The translations under genes were made by a program, and so were the position numbers. The notes beneath the pieces were generated by a model, which did no database searches, was not told where the DNA came from, and saw nothing but the letters and a program-made list of their open reading frames with translations. DNA of 64,000 nucleotides, taken from UBA710 sp051645705. Its GTDB lineage: Bacteria > Bacillota_I > Bacilli_A > Mycoplasmatales > Metamycoplasmataceae. Position 1 is the stretch's first letter, and every line of letters starts with the position of its first letter. The stretch spans positions 372,001 to 436,000 of the forward strand of contig JBOFBU010000002.1 of the NCBI GenBank assembly GCA_051645705.1, in the 5' to 3' direction. Below, one piece after another: positions 20,823-32,419 of this stretch.

Positions 20823-22484
20823 TTAATTTTCTTCCAATTTTGTATATTTTAATAAATGTTTGATAGCACTATCATAATTAGAATTTTCATAATATAATTC
20901 AGCCTTTAAAATTTCTTTGTGATATGAGTAATTTGAACTTCTTAAATATCCTATTTCAAAAATTAATTTTTGAAATAAAATTACTTTATAAATTTTAATT
21001 AAATTTTCTTTAAAATAATAAATAAATTCATTATAAAGCATTGCATAGTCATTATCTAAATTAGAATTATTATTTAAATAGTTTTTTGTTTGAATAGTTT
21101 CCAAAATATTATTAATTTTTTGATGTTTAATTTTATCAATTTCTGTTTGATTAATATTAAAATTTTGTATATTAAAATTTATTTCAAAAAACATTTTATG
21201 TAGCAATTCGATTTTTAGTCTTGTTGAATTTTCTTCATAATAAAATATTCTTAGTTTTGTTTTTGCTTCATTAAGTTTTTCTTTTAAAATATTTATTTTA
21301 TTTAAAAAGTTTTTATATAAATAAAAAAGCTTTGAGTATAAATAAATTTCACTTTTTTCTTCCATTTCGATATTATCTTTAAAAAAGTCTATTTCTTCAA
21401 TTATTTTTTCTATTGACTCATATTCTTTTATGTCATTATTAAATCATATAGAATCGATTTCAATTGCTTTTTTTATTGCTCCAATAATTTGGATATAAGA
21501 TTTTTTTACTTCTCCTTCTATTTGATAAATTATTTTTTTATTATTTTGAATAAAAATATAAGATTTTTTCTCAAAATTAATTATGTGCTTTAAATTAAAG
21601 ATTAATTTGTTTATTTCTTTTATTAAATTTATAACATTATCTGATGAAAAATTTTGTTGATAAAGTTTTTCTATTGCTTCTTTTCATTTAATATTTATAT
21701 CTTGCTTTTTATTTTCAATATCTAATAATGTTAAATTAGTTTTTGTTTCAATTTCAATATCTTTAACGAGTTTATCAATTTCTGTGATTTCCTTAAAATA
21801 AGTATTAAAAAGAAAATTATCAATCTCTTTTATGTTATTCATAAATATAATTAATTCTTTATATCTTCAACTTAATTCTACAAATAGCGGTTTGTATTTA
21901 TCTTCTTCGACGTTTTTAAATAAAGTCTCAATTTTTTTTATAAGTGAGGAAATATAGTTGATTTCTTTAATTATTTTTTCATGTGTTCTTTCAGATAATT
22001 TATTTTCACTATTTGAAATATAATTTTTAATTTCTCTTATTCCTTTTTTTAATTTTGTAATATTAGATTGGATTCCTTTTACGTTTCCTAAAATATTTTT
22101 AGAAAGGGTTTCAAATTTAAAAGAAAAGTTTTTAACTTTAATATTTAATTCTTGAATTTTTTTAAACATTTTATATGATTGAATAAGCTTATATTCTGAT
22201 AAAAGTTGCAAAGCTATTTCTATATTTTTTTTATTTTTTTTTGTATATTTTTCAATATTAAATCATAGTGATTCGATTTCTATTGTTTCACTTTGCTTTA
22301 AATTAAAACTGCTAATTGATCCTATTTCATTTTTATATTTTATTAATTTAGCTTCAGAAAATTCTTTTTTTAAATTTAAAAAATAATTTTTTTGTCTTAA
22401 GATAATAAGTTTTGTAGAAAAAAAACAAACTATTATTAAAAATAATAATATTCCTAAAATAGAAAAAACAATAAGATAAGGCAT
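20823..22484 (-). CDS. ezrA: EzrA-like septation regulator (N-terminal helix plus coiled coil)
   Basis: 553 residues: one N-terminal membrane helix (residues 4-24) and a long Lys/Glu/Ile/Asn-rich coiled-coil cytoplasmic part. Topology and length match EzrA (about 560 residues), which curbs FtsZ ring assembly. Support also comes from place: ezrA lies near thiI in Bacillus too. Sequence motifs are too diverse to prove it by eye; a structural coiled-coil protein is the alternative. Two TGA tryptophans sit at the former ORF breaks. Confidence 0.6.
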
Positions 22485-22524
22485 ATTTTTATTTTATTAT
22501 ATTGCTTGGTTTTTTTTGAATTAT

Positions 22525-22567
22525 AATAAAAAACCTTTCTTTTTTTTGTTTTTAAAGAAAGGTTTTT
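22525..22567 (-). terminator. intrinsic terminator of the purine permease gene
   Basis: A 14-bp stem (22529-22542 with 22554-22567, AAAAACCTTTCTTT) placed 10 bases after the stop, with T-rich tail on the minus strand. Confidence 0.8.
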
Positions 22568-22576
22568 AAAAATACA

Positions 22577-24073
22577 TTAATGTATTATTTGTTCAATTAT
22601 AATAAAAATAAGTGAAAATAAAGCCACTAAAATTACAGTTCAATTTAGTCGTTTTAAATATTTAAATTCTTTTGTTTTAAGATTAGAATTTTCCTCTGCA
22701 AAGTTCATTGATATTGTTTCAATTACTCTTTTTTTACCCCTTATTATTTGATAAATTCCTGCAGCGGTGTTTAATAATACAAAAGTAATTGCTGAAACTC
22801 CAATACCAATTGCAATTGAATTTGATAAAGCCATTAAAATAATGGTTAAAAATAACATCGGAATATCGATTGCTATTTCTCATTCAAAAAATTTAATTTG
22901 TGCAATCATAATCGTTCCTACAATAATTAGTATAGGTCCAACTATCGGCTGATATGAAGTATCACCTATATTTAATGGTAAAAATATTTGTAATATTGGT
23001 CATGCAGGAATTGCTAAAACAAATCCTAAAGCTACAATGATATTAGAAAATCCTGTTTTAGCTCCAGCTGAAACACCAACTACTGATTCTACAAATGATG
23101 TTACTGTAGTTGCTCCAATAGAAGCTCCTACAATTGTTGATATAGCATCAATATTGTTTGCTTTTTTAATTCAGTTTGGATCTTTTTCATCTAAATCTAC
23201 CATTTTATTTAATGCTATAAGAGTTCCTGTTGTATCAAAAAAATCAAGATAAACAAATGATAAAATGGCTAAATAAGTTGTTGGAGATATTCACATTTTT
23301 ACATTAGCAAAGCCCTTCCAACCGGCACTTATTACTGTTGGGAATGTTGAAAAATCACTATAACTTCCTAAGAAATTAATATTCTTTAATTCATTTAGTC
23401 CGCTTACTTTCATAATAAGAAGTATAATTGCTCCTAAAACCATTGTAATGATAATCGCGCTAGGTATTTTTAGATAATATAATATTAGTCCAACAAATAG
23501 AATAACAACTGCTAAAATAACCATAGGGTTTGTAAATGAGTTTAATTTTGTTGTAAGCCCTGGGCCAGTATCTTCAATAATTATATTAGAAGATTGAAGC
23601 CCTAAATAAGCAATAAAAAATCCTATTCCTGTTCCTATAGCTAATTTAATATTCTTAGGAATTTTTCTAGAAATAAAATCTCTTGCCGGCGTCATTACAA
23701 CAACAAAATATAAAACACCTGATAAAATGGTTACAGAAAGAGCAGATTCAAAACCTATAATTGATGCAACATTAAAAGCAAAAAAGGTATTTAACCCCAT
23801 TCCCGGGGCTAAACCAATAGGTAAATTAGCAAATAAACCCATTATTAATGTTCCTATAAAAGCAGAAATAGCTGTTGCAAGGAATAATCCTCCTTGATAA
23901 ATAACAGCTGTATCTTGATTAACGCCAGGATTTAATAATGAAGCCCCAACAATAGAAGGGTTTACTGCTAAAATATAAATCATTGCAAGAAACGTTGACA
24001 TTCCACCAATTATTTCTTTTTTTAAAATTGTTTTTCTATCATCAAACCTAAAATAATTAAAAATTTTTTTCAT
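22577..24073 (-). CDS. NCS2 purine permease (AzgA/PbuG-like)
   Basis: 498 residues with 12-14 helices. The N-terminus has FRFDDRKTILKKEIIGG and NPSIVG, and the core has GLAPGMGLNTFFAF, hallmarks of AzgA-type hypoxanthine/guanine transporters. FVYLDFFDTTGTL matches the conserved Asp/Thr region of the family. It supplies nucleobases to an organism that cannot make purines. AAGGA lies about 8 bases before the ATG. TGA tryptophans occur in the second half. Confidence 0.9.
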
Positions 24074-24198
24074 TTAATTTGGTCCTTAATAAAAAATTTG
24101 TAGAAAATAGAAAATAAAATAACATTTTATTTAAGCTAATATAACATATTAGTTTTCCTACAATATAATTTTACAATATTGTATTATCAACAATGTAT

Positions 24199-24204
24199 TA
24201 TAAT
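24199..24204 (+). promoter_or_regulatory. -10 box of the J-domain protein gene
   Basis: TATAAT 9 bases before the ATG at 24214. Confidence 0.5.
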
Positions 24205-24213
24205 TTATAAATA

Positions 24214-25098
24214 ATGGAACGAACTTATTATGATATTTTAGGAGTTAAACCTACAGTAGATGGAAATGATCTTAAAAAAGCCTATTATAAAAAAGCTAAA
24301 TTATATCACCCAGATATTTGTAAAGATAAAGATGCTGGAAAAAAATTTGAAGAAGTTAATAGTGCATATGAAATTCTTAGTGATCCTAAATCTCGAAAAG
24401 AATATGACCAAGAACTTTTAAATAATACTACCAATAAATCAAATAATGCTTCTGTTCAAAAAGAACAAAGAAAACAACAAGAAACACATTCTATATATTC
24501 AATAATTGATTCTTTTTTAAATCGAAATGAATCAGTAAGTTATTATACTCAAGTAATAAATGAAAATTTTAAATCTTTTGAATCATGAATTATGGCTTTT
24601 AATTATTTTTGAATGACATTTTGAATAGGGGGACAAAAAAGTATTAATTCTATTAAATACAAAAATACAAAAAAAATATATAGAGCATTTATTGAATCTT
24701 CTCTTTTTATCTCAATAGAAAAGAAAATAAATCTTTTAATATTAACAAATGTTGAAAATAAAACAAAACTAGAAAAAATAAAAGCATTTATTGAAGAAAA
24801 AAATCAAAAATTGTCTTCTTTATTAAAACAAAATCCTAATAAGGCTTTTGTTTATATTTTAAAAACAATTAATAATAAAAACTTTTTTGATAAACAATCT
24901 GATACTTGAATTTTTTTAATTTTAAATCATGATGTAATGAAACTTTTCGAATTATTTTCTAAAGTAGATGTTAAAAATGAAGAATTTAAAACTCCAAGAA
25001 AATGATTCTTTTGAAGAATAATAAAAAGAATTTTCTTTTTAATTCTTTTTGTAATAATTATTTCTTCATTATCGGGATGATTTTTTTCTAAATTTTAA
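24214..25098 (+). CDS. J-domain protein with C-terminal membrane anchor
   Basis: 294 residues. Residues 1-65 are a J domain with the HPD tripeptide at 32-34, able to stimulate a DnaK ATPase. There is no Gly/Phe-rich region, no zinc-binding CxxCxGxG repeats and no DnaJ C-terminal domain. The middle is Lys/Asn-rich without known domain, and residues about 272-290 form one membrane helix after a basic stretch. It is therefore a specialised DnaJ-like co-chaperone at the membrane, not DnaJ itself. It converges with the next lipoprotein gene (4-base overlap). Confidence 0.85.
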
Positions 25099-27053
25099 AT
25101 AGAAAATACAAGATTAAATGTTGGAAAAGTCCCTGTTGTAGGTGTATAAATAATTAAATCGTTTTTTGAAGAAACAATATTAATTTCAATTTTAAATGTT
25201 TTTGTTTGGGCATTTGGTGAATTTAATAATTCTTTTACTTTATAAATAATTTTAAGTCCTGAATTAATAACAATATCTGAAGGTGGAATTCAATAATTAA
25301 GAACATTATTTTTATCAAGTGTTGAAAAATTTAATGGATCAATTTTAATTGGAGAAGTAGATATTTGACTTAAAATTCCTGCTGGAGAATATAAAAAATC
25401 TATTTGATCTTGATAAATATTTTTATATCCACCTATTGCTAAATTTAAAATTTGTTCTGCATCTTGAAAAATTATTTTTCCTTCAGAATTTATATAAGTA
25501 TTTTGTGGTCTTATAAATATTCCGGGTTTAGATATATTTGCCGCATTTGGTGGAGTCATATTTCCAATAGTTTTTTCTATGAAAAATAATTTTAATTCAA
25601 CGTCTATATTTCCTAAATTATTATTATATGAATTTTCAAGGGGTGTAATTACTATTTTAAAATAGTAATTTTCATTTTTATCAGGCGTTTCTTTAATTAA
25701 TGTTTCTCGTATAATATTTCAACTAGGTTTTGTAGGATCTGCTTCATAAAATTTTAATTCAGAAGGAAATGTAAGGGTCGAATTATCAATATTAGCTATT
25801 GGCAATGATAGGTTAGGAGGATTTGTTTGTTTAGAAATTATTTGTTTATTCTTAAAAATTTGATATACATTATTTATAGCTTCTAAAATTCCATCTTTTT
25901 CATTTGGTGTTTTTCAACTAAAATTTATATTTAATGTTTTATTTGTAACTTTATTAGGATTTTCTACATCTACTTTTTGACCATTTGGTAATGTAATTTG
26001 AAATAAAGGAGAAACCCTAATTGTTCCCAAACTATCATTATTAGTAATAATATATTTAAATTGAGAAAGATAAATATAATAATTATTAGGATCATTTGTT
26101 GGATTTGGTCCATATACTTCACCATCAAAAGGTTTTGGAACATTACCAACTAGTGTTTTTCCAGGAATTAAATTATTTTTTATAATTGTAAAAAAATCTT
26201 TTAATGTTTTTTCGTTATATATTGAAGAAGGAAATTGAGAGTTTTGAAGGTTTGTTAGATTTGCTTCATTTAAATATTCTGATAAATTAATTGAATTTGA
26301 TATTGAAGAACTTCAGTAAAAATCAAAAATTTCTGATAATTTTTTATTAGTTAAAAAATCATTTATTTTTATAGATTGAAATTCTTGAAGTTGTGTATTT
26401 ATTGTTTGAAAATTACCAGAAGTTAAAAAGGGTAATAATATATTATTAGTGTCAGTAATTATATAATTTAAATTAAGAATTCCAGTTTCATTGTCTCCAT
26501 TTATATTTTCAATAAAAATATTATAGTTAGTGTTGTTTAATGGATTAATTGTAAAGTTTTCTTTAGAAATTAATGAAGCAAGAATGTTATTATTTTGGGT
26601 CCCTTTATTTTCATATACAATTTTTGTTTTGGCATCTGTAAAAACTTCATTTGTTTTATTTATTTGATCTGTTGTAGCCGGCTTAAACCCATTAACAATA
26701 AATTTATTACTAATATTGTTAGAAGGAGTTAATATTTCATTTGTTTCAGCGTTTCTAAGTTCAAAAGATATTTCAACTGAAGAATAATCTGTTGAATATT
26801 TATATTCTAAAAAAACCGGAATAAAATTATTATCTATTTTGTTTAATGCAGGAATAAATTTCTTTGCCGATTCTACTGAATAAATACTATTTGCATTTTT
26901 TGTTTCATTTGCTGAAAGAGTTATATTTGAAAAATTATAATAAGCTTTATCAATGTTTTGTTGAGAAAAAATATTATCTTGTACTGCAGAACAAGAAACA
27001 AAAGCAAAAGGTAGTGGAATTAAAGGAGTTAAAATTAGAAGATTTTTTTTCAA
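25095..27053 (-). CDS. large lipoprotein of unknown function
   Basis: 652 residues. The signal peptide ends FAFVSC with Cys21 as the lipid-bearing residue. The mature protein is Asn/Thr/Ile-rich and looks extracellular; two stretches of similar type may be repeated beta domains. No family recognised. No in-frame ATG lies upstream: the start is a TTG at 27053 with AAAGGA about 10 bases before it. TGA tryptophans at 26313 and 25290 would otherwise break it. Confidence 0.8.
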
Positions 27054-27149
27054 TATACTATAATCCTTTCATAGCAAAATATTTTAAATATTATTAAATT
27101 ATATTATAAATGTTAAAATTATTAAAATTAAAGAGTTTGGAGAAATATT

Positions 27150-27719
27150 ATGAACACACACAAAATTTACATATCACATTCTGATAGTCAAGAAGGATTA
27201 ATTTTATTTGAAAAAGTTAAAATGGCTGTTTATGAATTAGGAAAAGAAGTATTCCATTTGGGAGAAAGAACAAGAGAAATTTCTAAAATTGATCAAAATT
27301 GAAATAAAATTTATTCTAATATTGTTTTTTGCGACACAACAATTGTAATTTTAACAAAAGATTTATTAAAGGAAAATAAAAAAGATTTATTAGGTGGAAT
27401 TATGGAACAGGAAATAAAAGCCTCTTTATTTAATAATGATATGAAAGACATAAATGGAGTTATTTTATTGTTAACTGATGAATTTAAAAAAGAATATTTT
27501 AATGTTGAAAAAAATAAAAACATTCATTTTCCAATAATTGATAACAATATTGATAATATCAATTCATGTAGAAAATCTGATACCGATTATCCTGGATTTT
27601 TATATGCAGTAGATATTAAAAATTTCTTTAAAAATACTACTTCTTATTTAAAAAGATCTGAAAAAATTAGAGATAGACAAAGAGAATTAAAAATTTACGA
27701 AATTGAATGAACTATTTAA
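27150..27719 (+). CDS. TIR-like domain protein
   Basis: 189 residues, soluble. It begins HKIYISHSDSQEG, a typical TIR first strand and loop, then alternates strands and helices: DTTIVILTKDLL matches the TIR strand before the conserved acidic helix, and Glu86/Glu88 in GGIMEQEIKASL lie where the NADase glutamate would be. The fold assignment rests on pattern. Bacterial TIR proteins can be NADases, signal producers or scaffolds; the role here is unknown. GGAG lies before the ATG. It converges with the next gene (8-base overlap). Confidence 0.6.
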
Positions 27720-28557
27720 ATTTTTTATAAACTATTTCTTGAAATTTTGCTTGATAAAAATTTAATTCTTTAGGGCTTTTTTCTTTTTTATCAAAAGTAA
27801 AAAAGTTTTTTAGAAATATAAAGATTAAAATTGTTATTCACACTAGTGAAAAAGCTAATATAGGTGTATATGGTCAAGGAACATTAAGAATTTTTGTAAC
27901 TTGTCCATATTGTCCTCCTAATGGATTTCAATCTTGTTCAACTAAACCTGTCGCATTATTAACTACTCCAAAAAATGAAATAAATATTCCTATATAACTA
28001 AAGTATCCAGCAGCAAATAAATGGGTTGATAAAAGTGATTTTATTGTAAATGTTTTGCAATTAATAATAACTAAAAAAGATAACATTAATGAATATCAGT
28101 GCATTGAAAAATATAAATTATTAAAAAATATATAATCAATGATTGATGTTGTTCCATATCAATTTCCGCCTGGACCTAATGTTTCAAACATTATTTGTCC
28201 ATAAATTGTTATAGATGAACCTATAATTCCGTATAAAGATAAAACTTTAGCAATGTTTCTTGTTCTATCAAAAATAAGACTTAAAGGTAATGTAAAACTA
28301 ATAAAAGGACATAAATCAAGAAGAAAAACTTTTGATATCAATGTACTTTTACTTAAACTTGATGAAATAAGACCTGTTAATTCCATAATATCACCCATTC
28401 ATCTATAAGTAATAAAATAAATTATGCATCCAATAGAAGTGATTGAATAAAAATAATAATTAGTAGTTACTTTTTTTATATAGGGATTTACAAAAAAAAG
28501 AACTATTATCAATATTGCTGTTGAAATTGCAAGATAAAAACCTATTCCTAAAAACAT
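27712..28557 (-). CDS. hypothetical integral membrane protein
   Basis: 281 residues with seven or eight membrane helices and a basic C-terminus. No ABC, MFS or ECF signature seen. Several TGA tryptophans make it invisible as one ORF under the standard code. It belongs to the mollicute-specific unknowns as far as I can tell. It lies 22 bases after the glycosyltransferase stop on the same strand, so the two may be cotranscribed. Confidence 0.7.
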
Positions 28558-28579
28558 ATTAATAAATATTATAAACTTT

Positions 28580-30001
28580 TTATGTTATTAATATATTTCA
28601 TAATTGTTTTGTTTCTATTTTAACTTCTTCAAATTGATTTTGACTATAAATTGAAATTATTCTATTATCTGATAAAAGAGGTTTAATTTTTTTATAAAAA
28701 TCAATATTGGTAATCATTGAGAAATCTTGAGCCATTATTTTCTTTGTTATTACATCAAAATCGTAACTAGTATTATCATAATATATACCTACGCTTAATC
28801 CCATAGAAAAAGCATAATCTAATATATATTTTCTTTGCTCTAAAGTTAAAATTTCGTTGTGAATAAAAAGCATTTCTATTTTTTTACTATTTTTCTTAAT
28901 AAAATTTATTATTTCAGCTCTTTTATTCGAATTAATATAAACGAAACAATGCTTAGGAAATTTTTCTAAATTTATATTTTCATCAATAATAAAAACTTTG
29001 TTATTTTTTATTTTTAAAGGTTTATTATTTTTATATATTTTTTTGGGTTTATAAAAAATAAATTTAAAAAAGATATGGGAAAGAAATTTTCAATGCATTT
29101 GAGAAATTTGAAAATATAAATTATAACTAGAAATAAGAGAAAATGCATCTGCTAAAACAAGATTAGATATTTTTTTATTATATCCATAATATTTCTTTAA
29201 TAAAACTAAAACTCATAATGGTTGTATTAAAATTGAATTAATAGATTCAATTACTTTTGTATCTTTTAATTTTCCATTTTTTTCAAGATTAGAAATAAAA
29301 TAGGACATTTGTTTTTTAATTGAAATAAGATCTCATATTTTGTTTTTATTAAAAGAAGAAATATGATTGCCGTTTGCATATCTACAATAATTATAGACTA
29401 CGTTTTTTATTATTTTTATCTTTTTAGCTTCTAAGAAAAAATAATTAATAATTAGATCTTCATAAACTCAACCTAATAAAAAAGGGGGGCAATTTTTAAT
29501 TATATCCGTTTTCCCAATTCACCCTCAAGGAACACAAATATTTCATTCAAAGAAATTATCTTTTTCTACCTTTTTGCTATTATTTCTTTGAACTAAAAAT
29601 GCTGTTTTATGTTTTTGATTAAAAATAACATTACTCTTCCCAAAAACTATATCTTGATTTTCATTCTCTGAATTTTCATAAAGAATTTTTAATGCTTCTT
29701 TTTCTAAAAAATCATCTGCATCTACGAAAGTAATATATATTCCTTTAGCTTCCGATATTAAAAGGTTTCGAACACTAGCTATACCACTATTTTTTTGTGT
29801 AATTATTCTAATTTTAGAATCTAATTTTTGATAATTTTTTAATATTTTTAAAGAATTATCTGTTGAACCATCGTTTACAACAATAATCTCAATATCTTTA
29901 AAACTTTGTTCAATAATAGAATCAAGGCATGCAGGAAGTCCTTTTTCTTCATTATAACATGCTATTAACACAGAAATTTTTGGTCTAGTTTTAGAATTCA
30001 T
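28580..30001 (-). CDS. glycosyltransferase family 2 protein
   Basis: 473 residues. Residues 8-110 are a GT-A fold: SVLIACYNEEKGL, VVNDGSTDNS and FVDADDF (the DxD-type metal site). The donor and acceptor are unknown; mollicute GT2 enzymes make membrane glycolipids or surface sugars. The C-terminal 200 residues have no domain I recognise. No membrane helix is clear. Confidence 0.88.
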
Positions 30002-30030
30002 ATATAAATTTTATCAAAATTGAATAAAAA

Positions 30031-30134
30031 AAAGCAGCGTCCTATTTTCCCATTGCTGGTATTTTCGGCGATTAAAGGCTTAACTACTGAGTTCGGAATG
30101 GTATCAGGTGCTCCCTTTATCTATGGCTACCATA
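30031..30134 (-). rRNA. rrf: 5S ribosomal RNA
   Basis: On the minus strand the RNA contains the conserved CCATTCCGAACTCAG and GTTAAGCC loops, and its ends GGTAGC and GCTGCT pair. The 3' end runs into T residues, which serve as terminator. It stands alone between protein genes, away from any 16S or 23S sequence in this window. Confidence 0.95.
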
Positions 30135-30159
30135 AATTATTATATACTAAAAATAAAAA

Positions 30160-30642
30160 TTAATAATTATTTTTTATTCTTAAAAAATTTATTTTATTTT
30201 TATTGATATATCCCTCTATTAAATCGTTTTCATTTATCCCAATTAATAAACCTAATCCAAAATATAATTCTATTATTCTTTTTAAATCGTTCGCTTTTTG
30301 TGACTTAAAAAAAATATTTATTTGGTTATATATTTCTATAAATTGAATATCAATATCTTCTGAAAATAAAATACTTTCAATATTAGGATTTAAATTTAAA
30401 TCTAATGCAAAAGAAAATAAAAAATGTAGTCCATCACTATATTCTTCAATAATCTTTTTTTGGTCTTTTATTTTATTCTTTTTTCAGTATTTAAAAGATT
30501 GTATTTCATTTGCTAATTCAGAAAGTTCAACATATAATGCAAGAATTCTTTTGCTTCAAACATTTTCATTATTTGTTAAATGAGCTTTTTTAATTTCCTC
30601 ATCTAATAATTTTTGATGTTCTAGCAATTTTGATATATCCAT
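30160..30642 (-). CDS. dut: dUTPase, dimeric all-alpha type
   Basis: 160 residues. The all-alpha NTP pyrophosphatase pattern is clear: LYVELSELANEIQSFKYWKK (two acidic metal ligands), then KKIIEEYSDGLHFLFS (the E-x-x-D ligands). It hydrolyses dUTP, keeping uracil out of DNA. It lies 12 bases after the greA stop, on the same strand. Two TGA tryptophans hide it from the standard code. Confidence 0.85.
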
Positions 30643-30654
30643 TTTTATTTACTT

Positions 30655-31131
30655 TTATTTACTAATTGATTCAATTTTAATTTTGTAATTTGGATTTGCT
30701 TCGATTTCCACTACATCTCCAATAGATTTATGAAGCGCTGCTATTCCAAGAGGAGAAGATGAAGAAATCTTATTTTCAAAAGGATTTGCCTCAAGTGTAT
30801 TAACTATTTGAATTGAATGGCTTTTATTGGTAGATAAATTTTTATATGTTACTTTTGAAAACAAAGAAACTTGATTTATTGTTGATGAAACACCAGATAT
30901 AATTTCTGCATGATCAATTAAATTTTCTAATTCAGAAATTTTATCTTCTATTAATCCTTGTTTTTCTCTTGCGGCCTCATATTCCGCATTTTCAGATAAA
31001 TCTCCATTTTCTCTAGCTATCTTAATTTCTTCAATTGTTTTTACTCTTTCAACATCAATTAAATGTCTTAATTCTTTTTTTAATTCCTCTAATTTTTGTT
31101 GTGTTATTTGAACTTTTTGATTTGATTCCAT
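30655..31131 (-). CDS. greA: transcription elongation factor GreA
   Basis: 158 residues. The N-terminal coiled coil carries the acidic tip GDLSENAEYEAAREKQ, which enters the RNA polymerase channel and triggers transcript cleavage; the C-terminal FKBP-like part has SPLGIAALHKSIGDVVEI. Length is normal. About 235 bases upstream hold no gene and only A+T-rich sequence with possible promoters. Confidence 0.97.
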   Translation of the reverse strand: MESNQKVQITQQKLEELKKELRHLIDVERVKTIEEIKIARENGDLSENAEYEAAREKQGLIEDKISELENLIDHAEIISGVSSTINQVSLFSKVTYKNLSTNKSHSIQIVNTLEANPFENKISSSSPLGIAALHKSIGDVVEIEANPNYKIKIESISK

Positions 31132-31367
31132 AATTTTCTCTTTTTTTATTTTTTTCTTATATCTTATTTTATCAAAAGAAAGAAAAAAATTTTTTGTTAT
31201 ATTGTATTTAAATTATTTTTTTATACTTTATCTTTAGATAATTAAAATAAAATTGTGTTTTTAACTTAAATTTTAATTTTTAATTTTTATCAATTTACTT
31301 TATCTGCCTTACATTTAAATATTTTTTCAACTATCTATATATAATTTTTTGAAACAAAAAATTTGTT

Positions 31368-32051
31368 TTATTGGTTTACTATTAAAAAAAATCCATTATC
31401 TCAATTCAATAAATCAAATTTGGCTTTTGCTTTTGATAAATAATTAAATAATTCTTTTTTTTGTTTTTTATTTTTATTAATATTAGTTATAATGAACATT
31501 CCTTTTTCTTTTATTTTATTTTTATTATTTAAATAATCATTTAAGTAATCGAATGAATTTAAAACTAAAATAGCATCAAAAAAACCATCAAAAGATTTTT
31601 CATTTAAAAATAAATTTTCTATATTATTTTCTTTACAATAATTTTCTATTAAATCAATATTTTTTTGTTGATCTTCATAAAAAAAAGTTTTGCCTGTTTT
31701 TTTCATAAGAGATAAAATTTCATAAGGATTATTATCATTTATAAAAAATATGTTTTGGTAGTTATTTTTAATAATTGTATTAATACAAAATTCAATTGTT
31801 TCATCAGAGTTTTTTGATTCGGAAAAAATCTTTTTTAATTCAAAATCTACTTCAAATAAATCTTCTCTGCTTAAAACTTTTTCATGTTCTAGTGAATTAA
31901 TTTCTTTTTCTAATAAAATTTTTTGTTCATCTTTTATTTTTTTTCTTAATAAGAAAGCTTTTGTAAAAAAGAATGCTCCTAAAATTAAACCAATCGTTGA
32001 AATAATAATAACTGAAATTATTAATATTTGTCTTATTTGATCATTTGACAT
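31368..32051 (-). CDS. membrane-anchored methyltransferase-like protein
   Basis: 227 residues. One N-terminal membrane helix (residues 8-30) is followed by a charged linker and a Rossmann-type alternation: QNIFFINDNNPYEI, FDAILVLNSFDY and KEKGMFIITNI look like the strands of a class I methyltransferase, but the glycine loop for SAM is poor. A TGA tryptophan at 31401 adds ten residues to the end. Activity is inferred. GAGGAA precedes the ATG; the gene lies 6 bases after the DUF1292 gene. Confidence 0.65.
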
Positions 32052-32057
32052 TTGAAT

Positions 32058-32345
32058 TTATTCCTCATCAAAATCTTCATCATCTATTTCATCATCAAAT
32101 TCTTCTTCATCAGTTTCATCTAGTGAATCTAAATATTCATTATATATAGTTTCTATAATATCAATTTCTTCTTCTGGAATTGGCAGAATTTCATTTTTAT
32201 CATTAATAATTGCAGGATAAATAGCTCCTTCTAACGAATAAAGGATATAATCATCACCTGCTTCATTAAAAGCAAAAACTACCTTTGCTTTTTTTTCTTC
32301 TCCATTTTCAAGGAAAATAGTAATTTCTTCTTCATTTTTTTTCAT
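32058..32345 (-). CDS. DUF1292 family protein (YrzB-like)
   Basis: 95 residues. It matches the UPF0473/DUF1292 layout: a short beta domain (ITIFLENGEEKKAKVVFAF, DDYILYSLEG) and an extremely acidic tail (DEEEFDDEIDDEDFDEE). In Firmicutes it sits beside yrrK and mltG. Function unknown. Confidence 0.8.
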   Translation of the reverse strand: MKKNEEEITIFLENGEEKKAKVVFAFNEAGDDYILYSLEGAIYPAIINDKNEILPIPEEEIDIIETIYNEYLDSLDETDEEEFDDEIDDEDFDEE

Positions 32346-32383
32346 ATTAGAATTTTAGCAAAATATAAATATAAAAATTAAAA

Positions 32384-32413
32384 AACCCCCTAAAAGTAGG
32401 GGGTTGTTTTTTT
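32384..32413. terminator. bidirectional terminator
   Basis: A 9-bp stem AACCCCCTA/TAGGGGGTT with 4-base loop and T runs on both sides. It ends the PTS gene on the minus strand. Confidence 0.9.
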
Positions 32414-32419
32414 ATTGTT

